Source: Myxococcales bacterium 68-20
GTDB lineage: Bacteria > Myxococcota_A > Polyangia > Polyangiales > Polyangiaceae
DNA: 64,000 bases
Direction of reading: 5' to 3'
Assembly: GCA_001899635.1 (NCBI GenBank)
Contig: MKVQ01000004.1
Location: 438,023 to 502,022, forward strand
In this document: one piece after another, positions 43,048 to 51,538 of the stretch
Layout: each line of letters begins with the position of its first letter
Numbering within the stretch: the stretch's first letter is position 1
Program-made: the position numbers and the translations under genes
Notes under the pieces: generated by a model
What the model was told of the DNA's origin: nothing
Database searches by the model: none
The model's input: the letters and a program-made list of their open reading frames with translations, nothing else

Positions 43048-45093
43048 ATGCGCCACCGGAACCTGACCCTCGCGCTCGTCGTCCCGATCCTCGCGGCTTG
43101 CGGCAACGGCACCTCGACTCCGCCCGCTGCGTCGCCGTCCACCAGCACCGCGCCTCCGCGTGAGACGCAGGCCGGCGTCGAGCCGAAGGTGCTCGACGCG
43201 GACACGCCGATCACGACCGGGTCCGGGGCGACGTTCGAGGGCCCGAAGGGTTGGACCGTCACGAAGCGGATCGATGGCGTCATCGTCCTGACGGCGCCGG
43301 AGAAGGACCTCACCCTCGCCTTCGTCGAGAGCGACGGCAACGACGGCGACGCGGCGATCGCCGCAGCATGGAAGAAGCTCGACCCCGGCTTCGCACGCTC
43401 GGTCGAGACGCGCGCGGCGCTGCCCCCGCGTGACGGATGGGATGCGCTCACGCAGATCGCCTACGTGACGCCCGCGGCGGAGAGCCGGGCCGTCGTCGCG
43501 GTCGCGATGCGCAAGGGGGAGAAGCAATACGTCGCGCTGATCGACGGCTCGACCGCAGGCTTGAGCCGCCGAGGCGCGCAGCTCCAGACGACCATCAACA
43601 CCTTCAAGGCGAAGGGCGTCGAGGAGGAGTCGTTCGCGGGGAAGAAGGCAAACGTCCTCGACGCCGAACGGCTGTCCGCATTCGCGGCCTTCATCGAGGA
43701 AGCGCGCGCGACCGCCGACGTTCCGGGGGTCGCCATCGCGGTCGTTCAGGGCGACAAGGTCGTCATGGCGAAGGGCTTCGGCGTCCGTGAGACCGGGAAG
43801 AAGGCCGCCGTGACGCCGAAGAGCCTGTTCCTCGTCGGCTCGACGACGAAGTCGCTGACGACCCTCATGATGGCGAAGCTCGTCGACGAGAAGAAGGTCG
43901 CGTGGACGACGCCGATGACCGAGCTGCTCCCGACCTTCGCGCTCGGCGATGCCGACGCGACGAAGAGGCTCACGCTCGCCGACACCGTCTGCGCATGCAC
44001 CGGCCTTCCGCGGCAGGACATGGAGATGTTCTTCCACTACCGCGCGCGGAGCGCCGAGAAGACGCTCGAATCGATGCGCACGATGAAGCCGACGACCGCG
44101 TTCGGCGAGACCTTCCAGTACTCGAACACGATGGTCCTCGCAGGTGGTCTCGCCGCGGCGCACGTGACCGAGCCGAAGCGCCCCCTCTCGGCCGCCTACG
44201 ACGCGACGCTCCGCTCACGCATCCTGGACCCGCTCGGGATGCGCGCAACGACGCTCGATTTCGCCGCGGCGACGAGGTCCGACTACGCTTCGCCGCACGG
44301 CAGGAAGATGGACCTCGCTGCACAAGCGATGCCCCCGTCGGCCGACGACTTCGTCGCTTGGGTCGCGCCTTCGGGCGGCGCCTGGTCGAACGCGGAGGAC
44401 ATGGCGAAGGTGCTTCGCCTCGAACTCGCACGCGGTCAGCTCGACGGGAAGCGCATCATCTCGGAAGAGAACCTGCTCGCCCGCCGCGCCCCGCGCGTGA
44501 AGATCACCGACAAGGCGAGCTACGGCCTCGGCCTCTTCGTGGAGAAGGACCACGGAGTGCCCGTCCTCCACCACGGCGGCAACACGCTCGGGTTCACGAG
44601 CGACATGTTCTTCCTCCCCGATCACGACGTCGGAGTGGTCGTCCTCGCCAACGCGGGCTCGGCAAACGCGTTCCGCAGCTCCGTGCGGCGCCGCTTCCTC
44701 GAGATCCTCTTCGACGGGCGCGCCGAGGCGAAGGAGAACCTGAAGTGGGCAATCGAACGCCGCAAGGAAGCCTACGCAAAGGACGCCGCGCGCGTCACGA
44801 CGCCCCCCAACAGCGCGTGGGTCACCTCACTCGCCGGGAGGTGGACGAACGCGAGCCTCGGCACGATCACGATCCGGAAGGACAAGGAGCTCGCCCTGCT
44901 CGACGCCGGTGACTTCAAGATCCACTTCGGCGAGAAGGCCGGCGAGGACGGCGCGAAGAGCATCTTCGGCGTCGATCCGCCCTGGATGGGGCTCGAGCTC
45001 CTCGTCGAGCAGAAGGAGGGAGCGACGACGCTCCTCCTCGACGCCGCTCAGCAGAAGTACGTCTTCACGCGCGAGGGTGCCACGAGCAAGTGA
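43048..45093 (+). CDS. Serine beta-lactamase-like hydrolase lipoprotein
   Basis: This is a 681-residue lipoprotein (lipobox ILAAC). Residues about 60-195 are an extra N-terminal domain of unknown kind; the class C beta-lactamase/esterase domain follows (about 220-560). It has the three active-site motifs: Ser265-x-x-Lys268 (GSTTKSLTTL), Tyr358-Ser-Asn360 (FQYSNTMV) and His509-Gly-Gly (HHGGNTLGF). The last about 100 residues form a further beta domain. Members act as D-aminopeptidases, esterases or carboxypeptidases, so antibiotic hydrolysis cannot be assumed. The stop overlaps the MFS start (GTGA), so the two are co-translated. Confidence 0.9.
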   Translation: MRHRNLTLALVVPILAACGNGTSTPPAASPSTSTAPPRETQAGVEPKVLDADTPITTGSGATFEGPKGWTVTKRIDGVIVLTAPEKDLTLAFVESDGNDGDAAIAAAWKKLDPGFARSVETRAALPPRDGWDALTQIAYVTPAAESRAVVAVAMRKGEKQYVALIDGSTAGLSRRGAQLQTTINTFKAKGVEEESFAGKKANVLDAERLSAFAAFIEEARATADVPGVAIAVVQGDKVVMAKGFGVRETGKKAAVTPKSLFLVGSTTKSLTTLMMAKLVDEKKVAWTTPMTELLPTFALGDADATKRLTLADTVCACTGLPRQDMEMFFHYRARSAEKTLESMRTMKPTTAFGETFQYSNTMVLAGGLAAAHVTEPKRPLSAAYDATLRSRILDPLGMRATTLDFAAATRSDYASPHGRKMDLAAQAMPPSADDFVAWVAPSGGAWSNAEDMAKVLRLELARGQLDGKRIISEENLLARRAPRVKITDKASYGLGLFVEKDHGVPVLHHGGNTLGFTSDMFFLPDHDVGVVVLANAGSANAFRSSVRRRFLEILFDGRAEAKENLKWAIERRKEAYAKDAARVTTPPNSAWVTSLAGRWTNASLGTITIRKDKELALLDAGDFKIHFGEKAGEDGAKSIFGVDPPWMGLELLVEQKEGATTLLLDAAQQKYVFTREGATSK

Positions 45094-46352
45094 GCGGCAC
45101 GTTCCGTTCGCTGAGGGGCTTCAACTATCGGACCTGGGCGTGCGGATCGATCGTGTCCAACGTCGGCACGTGGATGCAGCGCACCGCCCAGGACTGGCTC
45201 GTCCTCACCCAGCTGACCCACAACGATGCGACCGCGGTCGGCGCGGTCATGGCGCTCCAGTTCGCACCGCAGGTCCTCCTCTTGCCGCTGACCGGTTTCG
45301 CGGCCGACCATCTCGATCGGCGAAAGCTACTGGTCGCCACGCACGCAGCGATGGGGGTACTGGCCCTGGGCCTGGGCGGCCTCACCATCCTCGGGCTCGT
45401 CCAGGTGTGGCACGTCTACGTGTTTGCTCTGCTGCACGGCTGCGTCTCTGCGTTCGATGCGCCGGCGCGCCAGTCGTTCGTGTCCGAGCTGGTCGATGAG
45501 GCCGACCTCTCGAACGCGGTCGCGCTGAACTCCACCTCGTTCCACGCCGCACGCATGATCGGCCCCGCCACCGCCGGCATCCTCATCGCGGCCATTGGTT
45601 CCGGGTGGGTCTTCTTGCTCAACGCGGCCTCGTTCGCCGCGGTGCTCTGCTCGCTCAGGTTCCTTCGCGTCGGTGAGCTCCATCGGAAGGACCGACCGCG
45701 CCGAACGCGGGGCAGTCTCGTCGAGGGTTTCACCTACGTGTGGAGACGGCCCGATCTCAAGGTCGTCCTTCTCATGACGTTCTTGATCGGCACGTTCGGC
45801 CTGAACTTCCCGATCTTCATCTCGACGATGACGGTGAGCGTCTTCCACGAGGGCGCGGGCAAATACGGGCTCCTCTCGTCCACGATGGCGATCGGCTCGG
45901 TCGCGGGTGCCCTCCTCGCGGCCAGGCGAGCGAATCCCCGCTTCACCTTCCTGCTCTCGGGAGCCGCGATCTTCGGCATCGGGCTGACCTTGGCGGCGCT
46001 CATGCCCAGCTACGGGCTCTTCAGCATCGCGCTCGTCCTCATCGGCATTGCCGCGCAGACCTTCACCACCACGGCGAACAGCTCCGTGCAGCTATCGACG
46101 GAGCCGGCCATGCGCGGGCGCGTGCTCGCCATCCTCCTTGCGATCACGCTAGGCGGTACGCCGATCGGCGCGCCGATCGCCGGCTGGGTCGCCGATACGT
46201 TCGGCCCACGCTGGGCGCTGGGCGTCGGCGCCGCGGCGGGGTTCGCCGCGGCGTTGATCGGGATCGTGTATCTCGCGAAGTACCGCAGCCTGCGCCTGCG
46301 CGTCGACGCTGGCCGGCTTCGTTTCACCTTCGACGACCGGCGCCCCGCGTGA
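45090..46352 (+). CDS. MFS transporter (EntS-like, MFS_3)
   Basis: This is a 420-residue permease with 11-12 hydrophobic helices. The N-terminal signature TWACGSIVSNVGTWMQRTAQDWLV, the loop DHLDRRKLL and ARQSFVSELVDEADLSNAVALNS are typical of the MFS_3 group that includes enterobactin exporter EntS. GTG 45090 overlaps the upstream stop codon. Coupling with a lipid-anchored serine hydrolase suggests a shared small-molecule substrate, such as a siderophore or peptide, but no biosynthetic genes are nearby. Confidence 0.9.
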   Translation: MSGTFRSLRGFNYRTWACGSIVSNVGTWMQRTAQDWLVLTQLTHNDATAVGAVMALQFAPQVLLLPLTGFAADHLDRRKLLVATHAAMGVLALGLGGLTILGLVQVWHVYVFALLHGCVSAFDAPARQSFVSELVDEADLSNAVALNSTSFHAARMIGPATAGILIAAIGSGWVFLLNAASFAAVLCSLRFLRVGELHRKDRPRRTRGSLVEGFTYVWRRPDLKVVLLMTFLIGTFGLNFPIFISTMTVSVFHEGAGKYGLLSSTMAIGSVAGALLAARRANPRFTFLLSGAAIFGIGLTLAALMPSYGLFSIALVLIGIAAQTFTTTANSSVQLSTEPAMRGRVLAILLAITLGGTPIGAPIAGWVADTFGPRWALGVGAAAGFAAALIGIVYLAKYRSLRLRVDAGRLRFTFDDRRPA

Positions 46353-46371
46353 ACGCGCAGCGCGGGAGCGA

Positions 46372-47610
46372 TCAGTAGCCCGGAGGCAGGACGACGTTCT
46401 GGAGCGGCGTGTGGTCGTACGGGCAGTTCGACGTGTCCGTCGAGCCGGACGCGGTCGTCGTGCAGCGCTTCACCGGACCGTTGAGGTAGTCCAGGTAGAG
46501 GTCGTGATAGCCGGGCATGCCGGGCGCGGCCGCGCGGTCCGGGCGCGCGCTGCCCCAGGAGTTCTTCACGCGGAGGAACTGGATCTGCGTGCTCGGCTCG
46601 AGCGCGCGATCGAGGAGCGCCTTGTCCTCGGCGTCCTGCGGATCGAGCGTCACGCCTGCCTTCAGCAGCGTCCCGTCGGCGAGCTTCGCCTGGTAGTCCT
46701 CGAGAACGGTCATGTGACCGCCCTGGCTGCCCGGCCCGAGCCGGCCGAGCGTCGTCATGTTGAAGGAGCCGCGAAGCTCGTTCTGCCCGCTCTCCATCGC
46801 GTTGAAGTCGACGAACCAGGTGATGATGACGGGCTGCTCCGCGTGGAGCGCCTTCTGGACGCGGAGAAGGAACCCACGCCGATCACCGGTCGAGTAGTAG
46901 ACCTGACGCCAGTCGCTCATCGCCTGCGAGAGCTTGCGCTCGACGCGCGGCCGCCCCGGGGCGGGGGAGTAGCTCACCACGAAATCCTGCGCGCGGATGA
47001 TCGGCGTGCCGGTCGCGTTCGCGGACGCCGTGAAGGTCTTGGTCACCCGCTCGCCGAAGACCCGATCGAGCATCGCGCTCTGCTCGGCGGAGAGCCCCCA
47101 CGCACGGTCCATCTCCCGGCGGAGCACCTTCCGGTCGCGGCGCGCGGCGGTGTCCTTCAGGGCGCCGTTCTTGAGCGACTCGTTGAGGGTGTCGAGCGCC
47201 TGCTTCTGGCGGTTCGACATCTCGTTCAGGGTGTCCGCGAAGATGAAGTCCTCCTCTGCCATGAGGCCGTACTTGCGGACGATGTTGTTCGCCGTCGTCC
47301 AGTTGCCGCCGGTCGAGATCTGCGAGGAGTACCCGCCCGCGATCTGATCGAACCAGTGCCAGTAGGTCCAGTACGACTGCGAGACGTCGAAGTCCGTACC
47401 CGTCGCCGACTTGTTCATCGACTCGATCCAGCTCGCGTGCGCGTACAGCCAGCAATTGCCGATCGACTGTCGCTCCACGTCGGTCTGCGCGACGTTGACG
47501 ATCTCGTTCTCGTCGTTGGTCGTCGCGTTGTCGGCGACCTCGGTCGCGCAGCCGGTGGCTGCAGCGGCGAGGGAGAGAAGGAGGGCGAAGGAGAGGCTTC
47601 GAAGCTTCAT
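46372..47610 (-). CDS. Papain-like (C1) cysteine protease lipoprotein
   Basis: This is a 412-residue lipoprotein (AAATGC, Cys21). The catalytic set of the C1 family is recognisable: Cys53 in SIGNCWLYAHASW, His299 in GSQGGHMTVLEDY and Asn350 in RVKNSWGSA. The usual QGxCGSCW is reduced to IGNCW, as in bleomycin-hydrolase-like C1B enzymes, where Gln precedes less strictly. Only 31 residues separate the lipid Cys from the catalytic Cys, so there is no space for an inhibitory propeptide. Probably a surface-tethered peptidase, possibly used in predation. Confidence 0.88.
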   Translation of the reverse strand: MKLRSLSFALLLSLAAAATGCATEVADNATTNDENEIVNVAQTDVERQSIGNCWLYAHASWIESMNKSATGTDFDVSQSYWTYWHWFDQIAGGYSSQISTGGNWTTANNIVRKYGLMAEEDFIFADTLNEMSNRQKQALDTLNESLKNGALKDTAARRDRKVLRREMDRAWGLSAEQSAMLDRVFGERVTKTFTASANATGTPIIRAQDFVVSYSPAPGRPRVERKLSQAMSDWRQVYYSTGDRRGFLLRVQKALHAEQPVIITWFVDFNAMESGQNELRGSFNMTTLGRLGPGSQGGHMTVLEDYQAKLADGTLLKAGVTLDPQDAEDKALLDRALEPSTQIQFLRVKNSWGSARPDRAAAPGMPGYHDLYLDYLNGPVKRCTTTASGSTDTSNCPYDHTPLQNVVLPPGY

Positions 47611-47927
47611 GTTGTTGGCGAGTTCCGTTCGATGGACGAGCTAGGGCTCATTCATGACCCACATGTAGGAACGTGCAACCGATTCCTGCTGAGGTCCGAG
47701 CTCGAAGCTACAGAAGAGATTGGAACTCCACGATTTTCAACACCTCATCCGTACCGGTGCTCGAATGAGACGGCACCGGGTCCCCCCCGGGGGATCGCCC
47801 CGAGGCTCGCGGGTACCCCGCTGCCCCACGAAGGAACGCCGAGCGAGGACCGACGATCCTTCTCGTCTTCCCCCGCCCCTTGCTCGTCGTCGCCTCGAGC
47901 GCCGCAGGATGGCTGCGATGCGCGCGA
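47611..47927. other. Gene-free interval
   Basis: About 317 bases between two minus-strand genes. It should contain the promoter of the C1 protease gene (upper part of its 5' side). A GC-rich stretch with CCCCCCGGGGG near 47786 can fold, but without a T tract. No ORF with a credible product was seen. Confidence 0.45.
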
Positions 47928-49448
47928 TCAGCCGAAGACGATGCCCTGCGCGAGCGGGAGGTCCTTCGAGTAGTTCACCGTGTTGGTCGCGCGGCGCATG
48001 TAGCTTCGCCACGCGTCCGATCCGGACTCGCGCCCGCTGCCCGTCTCCTTCTCGCCGCCGAACGCGCCGCCGATCTCGGCGCCGCTCGGTCCGATGTTCA
48101 CGTTCGCGATCCCGCAGTCGCTTCCTTCCGCGGAGACGAAGCGCTCCGCCTCGCGGAGGTCGTTCGTGAAGATGCACGACGAGAGCCCCTGCGGGACGTC
48201 GTTCTGCATCGCGATCGCCTCCTCGATCGCGCGGTAGCCCATCACGTAGAGGATCGGCGCGAACGTCTCCTCCTTCACGACGGCCGTCTGCGCGGGCATG
48301 CGAGCGATCGCGGGACGAACGTAGAAGCCGCCGTCGGCGCCCGGAACGGCGACGCGCTCTCCACCGACCACCTCGCCGCCCTCCTTCCTCGCACGGGCGA
48401 GCGCGGACTGCATCGCCTCGAACGACGCTCCGTCGATGAGCGGGCCGACGAGCGTCGCCGCCTCGCGCGGGTCGCCCACGCGGATCTGCGCGTAGGCACG
48501 CTCGACGCGCGAGGCGAGCTCGGCGCGGATGCTCTCGTGCGCGATCAAACGGCGAAGCGTGGTGCAGCGCTGCCCGCACGTGCCGGCAGCGCTGAAGAGC
48601 ACCGCGCGTGTCGCGAGCTCGAGGTCGGCCGACGGCGCGACGATCATCGCGTTGTTTCCACCCAGCTCGAGGAGCGAGCGCCCGAAGCGCGCGGCGACAC
48701 GCGGAGCGACCGCACGTCCCATGCGCGTCGATCCGGTGGCGCTCACGAGCGCGACGCGACGATCGTCGACGAGGCGTTCGCCGACGGCCGCCGTTCCCTG
48801 CACGACCTCCGAGAGCCCCTCCGGCGCGGGCGCACCGCCTTCCGCGAATCGCTTGCACGCGCGGAGGAAGAGCGACTGACACGCGGCCGCCGTGAGCGGC
48901 GTCTTCTCCGACGGCTTCCACACGACCGAGTTCCCGCACACGACCGCGAGCGCGAAGTTCCACGCCCAGACGGCGACCGGGAAGTTGAACGCGCTGATGA
49001 CACCGACGACCCCGAGCGGATGCCACGTCTCGCTCATGCGATGCCCGGGCCGCTCCGAAGCGATCGTCAGACCGTAGAGCTGGCGCGAGAGACCGCAGGC
49101 GAAGTCGCAGATGTCGATCATCTCCTGCACTTCACCTCGCGCTTCGGCGACGATCTTTCCCGCTTCGATCGTCACGATGCTCGCAAGCGCGTCCTTCTCC
49201 TTGCGGAGCTCCTCGCCGAACAGGCGAATGAGCTCACCGCGCCTCGGCGCCGGCACGCTCCGCCATGCGAGGAACGCGGCATGCGCGCGGCCGATCGCGG
49301 CGTCGACACCGGACGAGTCATGGGCCGCGATCCGAGCCGTGACCGAACCGTCGATCGGCGAGCGGGCCACGAGGTCCCCACTGCTGAAGGTCTTCGGGTC
49401 GAGGTCGAGCGCCGCGAGCTGCTTGCCGATGTCCATGCGCGGGCTCAT
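47928..49448 (-). CDS. Antiquitin-type (ALDH7) aldehyde dehydrogenase
   Basis: This is a 506-residue cytoplasmic NAD-dependent aldehyde dehydrogenase. General base Glu261 is in SLLELGGNNAMI; the nucleophile Cys295 is in GTCGQRCTTLRRL. These, together with ISAFNFPVAVWAWN and the closing GGEKETGSGRESGSDAW, are characteristic of ALDH7 (antiquitin), which oxidises alpha-aminoadipic semialdehyde in lysine catabolism. An isolated gene; no other lysine-degradation gene is seen in the window. Start ATG 49448; an inner ATG at codon 5 is possible. Confidence 0.92.
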   Translation of the reverse strand: MSPRMDIGKQLAALDLDPKTFSSGDLVARSPIDGSVTARIAAHDSSGVDAAIGRAHAAFLAWRSVPAPRRGELIRLFGEELRKEKDALASIVTIEAGKIVAEARGEVQEMIDICDFACGLSRQLYGLTIASERPGHRMSETWHPLGVVGVISAFNFPVAVWAWNFALAVVCGNSVVWKPSEKTPLTAAACQSLFLRACKRFAEGGAPAPEGLSEVVQGTAAVGERLVDDRRVALVSATGSTRMGRAVAPRVAARFGRSLLELGGNNAMIVAPSADLELATRAVLFSAAGTCGQRCTTLRRLIAHESIRAELASRVERAYAQIRVGDPREAATLVGPLIDGASFEAMQSALARARKEGGEVVGGERVAVPGADGGFYVRPAIARMPAQTAVVKEETFAPILYVMGYRAIEEAIAMQNDVPQGLSSCIFTNDLREAERFVSAEGSDCGIANVNIGPSGAEIGGAFGGEKETGSGRESGSDAWRSYMRRATNTVNYSKDLPLAQGIVFG

Positions 49449-49656
49449 ACCCCTTCACTCCGGCGGTTTCCAGAGTCGGCGGCGTGAGCAGCCCCGGCGC
49501 GAAGAACGCTCGGGGCTACATCTGGATCGCCTCCCAGCGATCCGGACCACCGACGCGAACGGTCAGCGCGAGATCGCATCTCGGCGATGAGGCACGACAG
49601 GCACACGTCCCCCGCATGTGACGTGCCGTGCACGTGCCCTCGAAGCTGCCCGTGGG

Positions 49657-51390
49657 CTACTTCGGCGGGGGCGGCGGCGGCGCGATGATGTTCAGGTTGA
49701 GGCCGGCGGGATACTGGAAGCTCGTGTTGTCGCCGAAGCCGACGACCTGGACGCCGACCGGCTTCTTCGCGGTGAGCGTGTGCGCGCCGTCCTGACCGCT
49801 CTTCGTGAGATCGACGCGATGGACGCCGAACGGACCATTGCCAATCTTCGTCCACGGCGCGGAGACCGGCGCCCCGTCGATCTCGATCTCCGCGTCCTCC
49901 GTCGCGGTGATGTCGGCCCGCCGGACCGGGTAATCCTTCGGCGCGAGGAAGACGTACTTCGTACGGAACTGCTCCACCGCCGCGACGTTGGTCTGCGACG
50001 GATCGCCTTTCGGATCGCTGTACACGGTCGCGCCGAGAAGGAACGTCGAGACGCCAAACTCCTTGTCGCCGGTGACATCGAAGGTCTCGCTGACGACCTC
50101 GCAATCGGCCACCTGCCCCGCGTTCAACGTGTCCGGGCATTTCGCCGGCTTCGACGGCGCATAGGTGAGCGTCGTGCCGTCCTGGTTTCCGTAGAGACGC
50201 ACGTTGTGACCGACCGGCTGTCCCTTCGGGCCGGTCGGGTGCGTGACGATGTAGTGCTTGCCGAGCGTCTCGGCGGGGAGAACCGTCTCCTCGATGTGGT
50301 CGCAGGCCGCCTTGTCGGACGGGATGCTGATGCACGGGTTGCTGGCGATGACCTGGACGGGCTTGTTCGTCTGGACGAGCGAGCCGCTGAAGTCGAACTG
50401 CTTCCCTTTGTCGGAGACGAACTGAGCGACGTCACCCGCCTTGTCGAGCGTCAGCGTGATCTTTCCGCCGCCCGCGGTGGCCTTCACCTCCTGACCGCTC
50501 ACGGACGCCACGACCTTCGCGGTCGACGAGAGCGTCACGGTGACCTCGGTCCCCGGCTGCGTGGCCGTGACCGAGAGGACGGCCGCGATGATGCCGCGCT
50601 CGGCGCCGATGAGCGGCTTGCCCGAGGCGCCCTTGTAACCCGTCACGCGGTAGTTGTTCGTCATCGCCGTGCTCGGGAGGAGGAGCGATGCGTCGTTCGA
50701 GAACGAGGAGCAGCCGACGAACGACGAGCCGAAGATGCCCGCACACGCGACCGTCGTACCGGGACAGGTCGACCAGTCCTTCGCCCCACCGTCCGGGCCC
50801 TCGCCACCCTCGCCTTTGTACTGGAGCGCGTTGAACTGGTAGACGATGACCGGCGTGCTGCTGACGAGGTGATAGGCGCCCTCGCTCGCGATCACGGAGT
50901 TGTTGAGCTCGGGTGAGCTCGTGCACTCGTCGAAGTCGGCGCCCTTCAGCGTCGGCACCCACGGAAGGAAGATCTTCCGGAGCTGCCCTGCGGGCACCGT
51001 CACCTGCTTGTTCACCGCGTTCGGGCCCGTCACGGTGACGTCCGCGTCCTTCGTGCCCGTGTTCGCGACGACGACCGCGTAGTCGAAGATCGACCACACC
51101 GGGTTCGGCGTGACGGTCGGCCAATAGTCGCAGCCGACGTAGGACTTCGAGGTCTTCGCCTCCTCGCAGTCGACGGGATCGCGAGTCTCCCCCGGCGGGA
51201 GGTCCGGATCGCCGGCATCGTCGTTGCCGAAGCCGCCGTCGAAGGGCAACGACCCGCTGCTCCCACCGCCGTCGGTGCCCGCATCGTTCGCGTCTTCGTC
51301 GAACCCGTCGCGTCCGGAGCCGCACGCGACGACCGCCGTCAGCCCGAGAACGAACGTGGAAGCGACGACGCCGAGTACGGATGCCCTCAT
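49657..51390 (-). CDS. IgGFc-binding-type lipoprotein (third copy)
   Basis: This is a 577-residue lipoprotein with Cys23 after VVA, an Asn/Asp/Gly linker (NDAGTDGGGSS) and the IgGFc_binding-type domain, recognised by SIFDYAVVVANTG, LPWVPTLKG, VSSTPVIVYQFNAL, FSNDASLLLPSTAM, NPCISIPSDKAACDHIEE and FGDNTSFQYPAGLN. The C-terminus is a Pro run (PPPPPPK). It is close to its neighbour at 51539-53290 over the whole length, indicating recent tandem duplication, and more distant from the cassette members. A 148-base gap separates the two, with a hairpin at 51456-51488 that may end or attenuate transcription of the upstream copy. Confidence 0.87.
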   Translation of the reverse strand: MRASVLGVVASTFVLGLTAVVACGSGRDGFDEDANDAGTDGGGSSGSLPFDGGFGNDDAGDPDLPPGETRDPVDCEEAKTSKSYVGCDYWPTVTPNPVWSIFDYAVVVANTGTKDADVTVTGPNAVNKQVTVPAGQLRKIFLPWVPTLKGADFDECTSSPELNNSVIASEGAYHLVSSTPVIVYQFNALQYKGEGGEGPDGGAKDWSTCPGTTVACAGIFGSSFVGCSSFSNDASLLLPSTAMTNNYRVTGYKGASGKPLIGAERGIIAAVLSVTATQPGTEVTVTLSSTAKVVASVSGQEVKATAGGGKITLTLDKAGDVAQFVSDKGKQFDFSGSLVQTNKPVQVIASNPCISIPSDKAACDHIEETVLPAETLGKHYIVTHPTGPKGQPVGHNVRLYGNQDGTTLTYAPSKPAKCPDTLNAGQVADCEVVSETFDVTGDKEFGVSTFLLGATVYSDPKGDPSQTNVAAVEQFRTKYVFLAPKDYPVRRADITATEDAEIEIDGAPVSAPWTKIGNGPFGVHRVDLTKSGQDGAHTLTAKKPVGVQVVGFGDNTSFQYPAGLNLNIIAPPPPPPK

Positions 51391-51538
51391 GATGAGGAGA
51401 TCCCTACCATCGGCGGTCGAGCTAGCCCCGTCTCAGAAGAGCGTCAGGGCGGAGCGAAGGGAGCCTGCCGGCGGCCGACTCCCTTCGTTCACGCGGTCCT
51501 TTTCGCGTTTTCGCGCTCTCGCGACTTCGCGCGTGCGG

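Noticed and set aside
43048-45093. Calling the serine hydrolase an antibiotic-resistance beta-lactamase
   Set aside because: The three motifs are shared by esterases, D-aminopeptidases and carboxypeptidases, and the extra domains are unlike AmpC.
51456-51488. Hairpin with nine-bp stem between the tandem IgGFc-binding-type genes as a firm terminator
   Set aside because: There is no T tract on the minus strand after the stem, so it is mentioned only as a possible attenuator.
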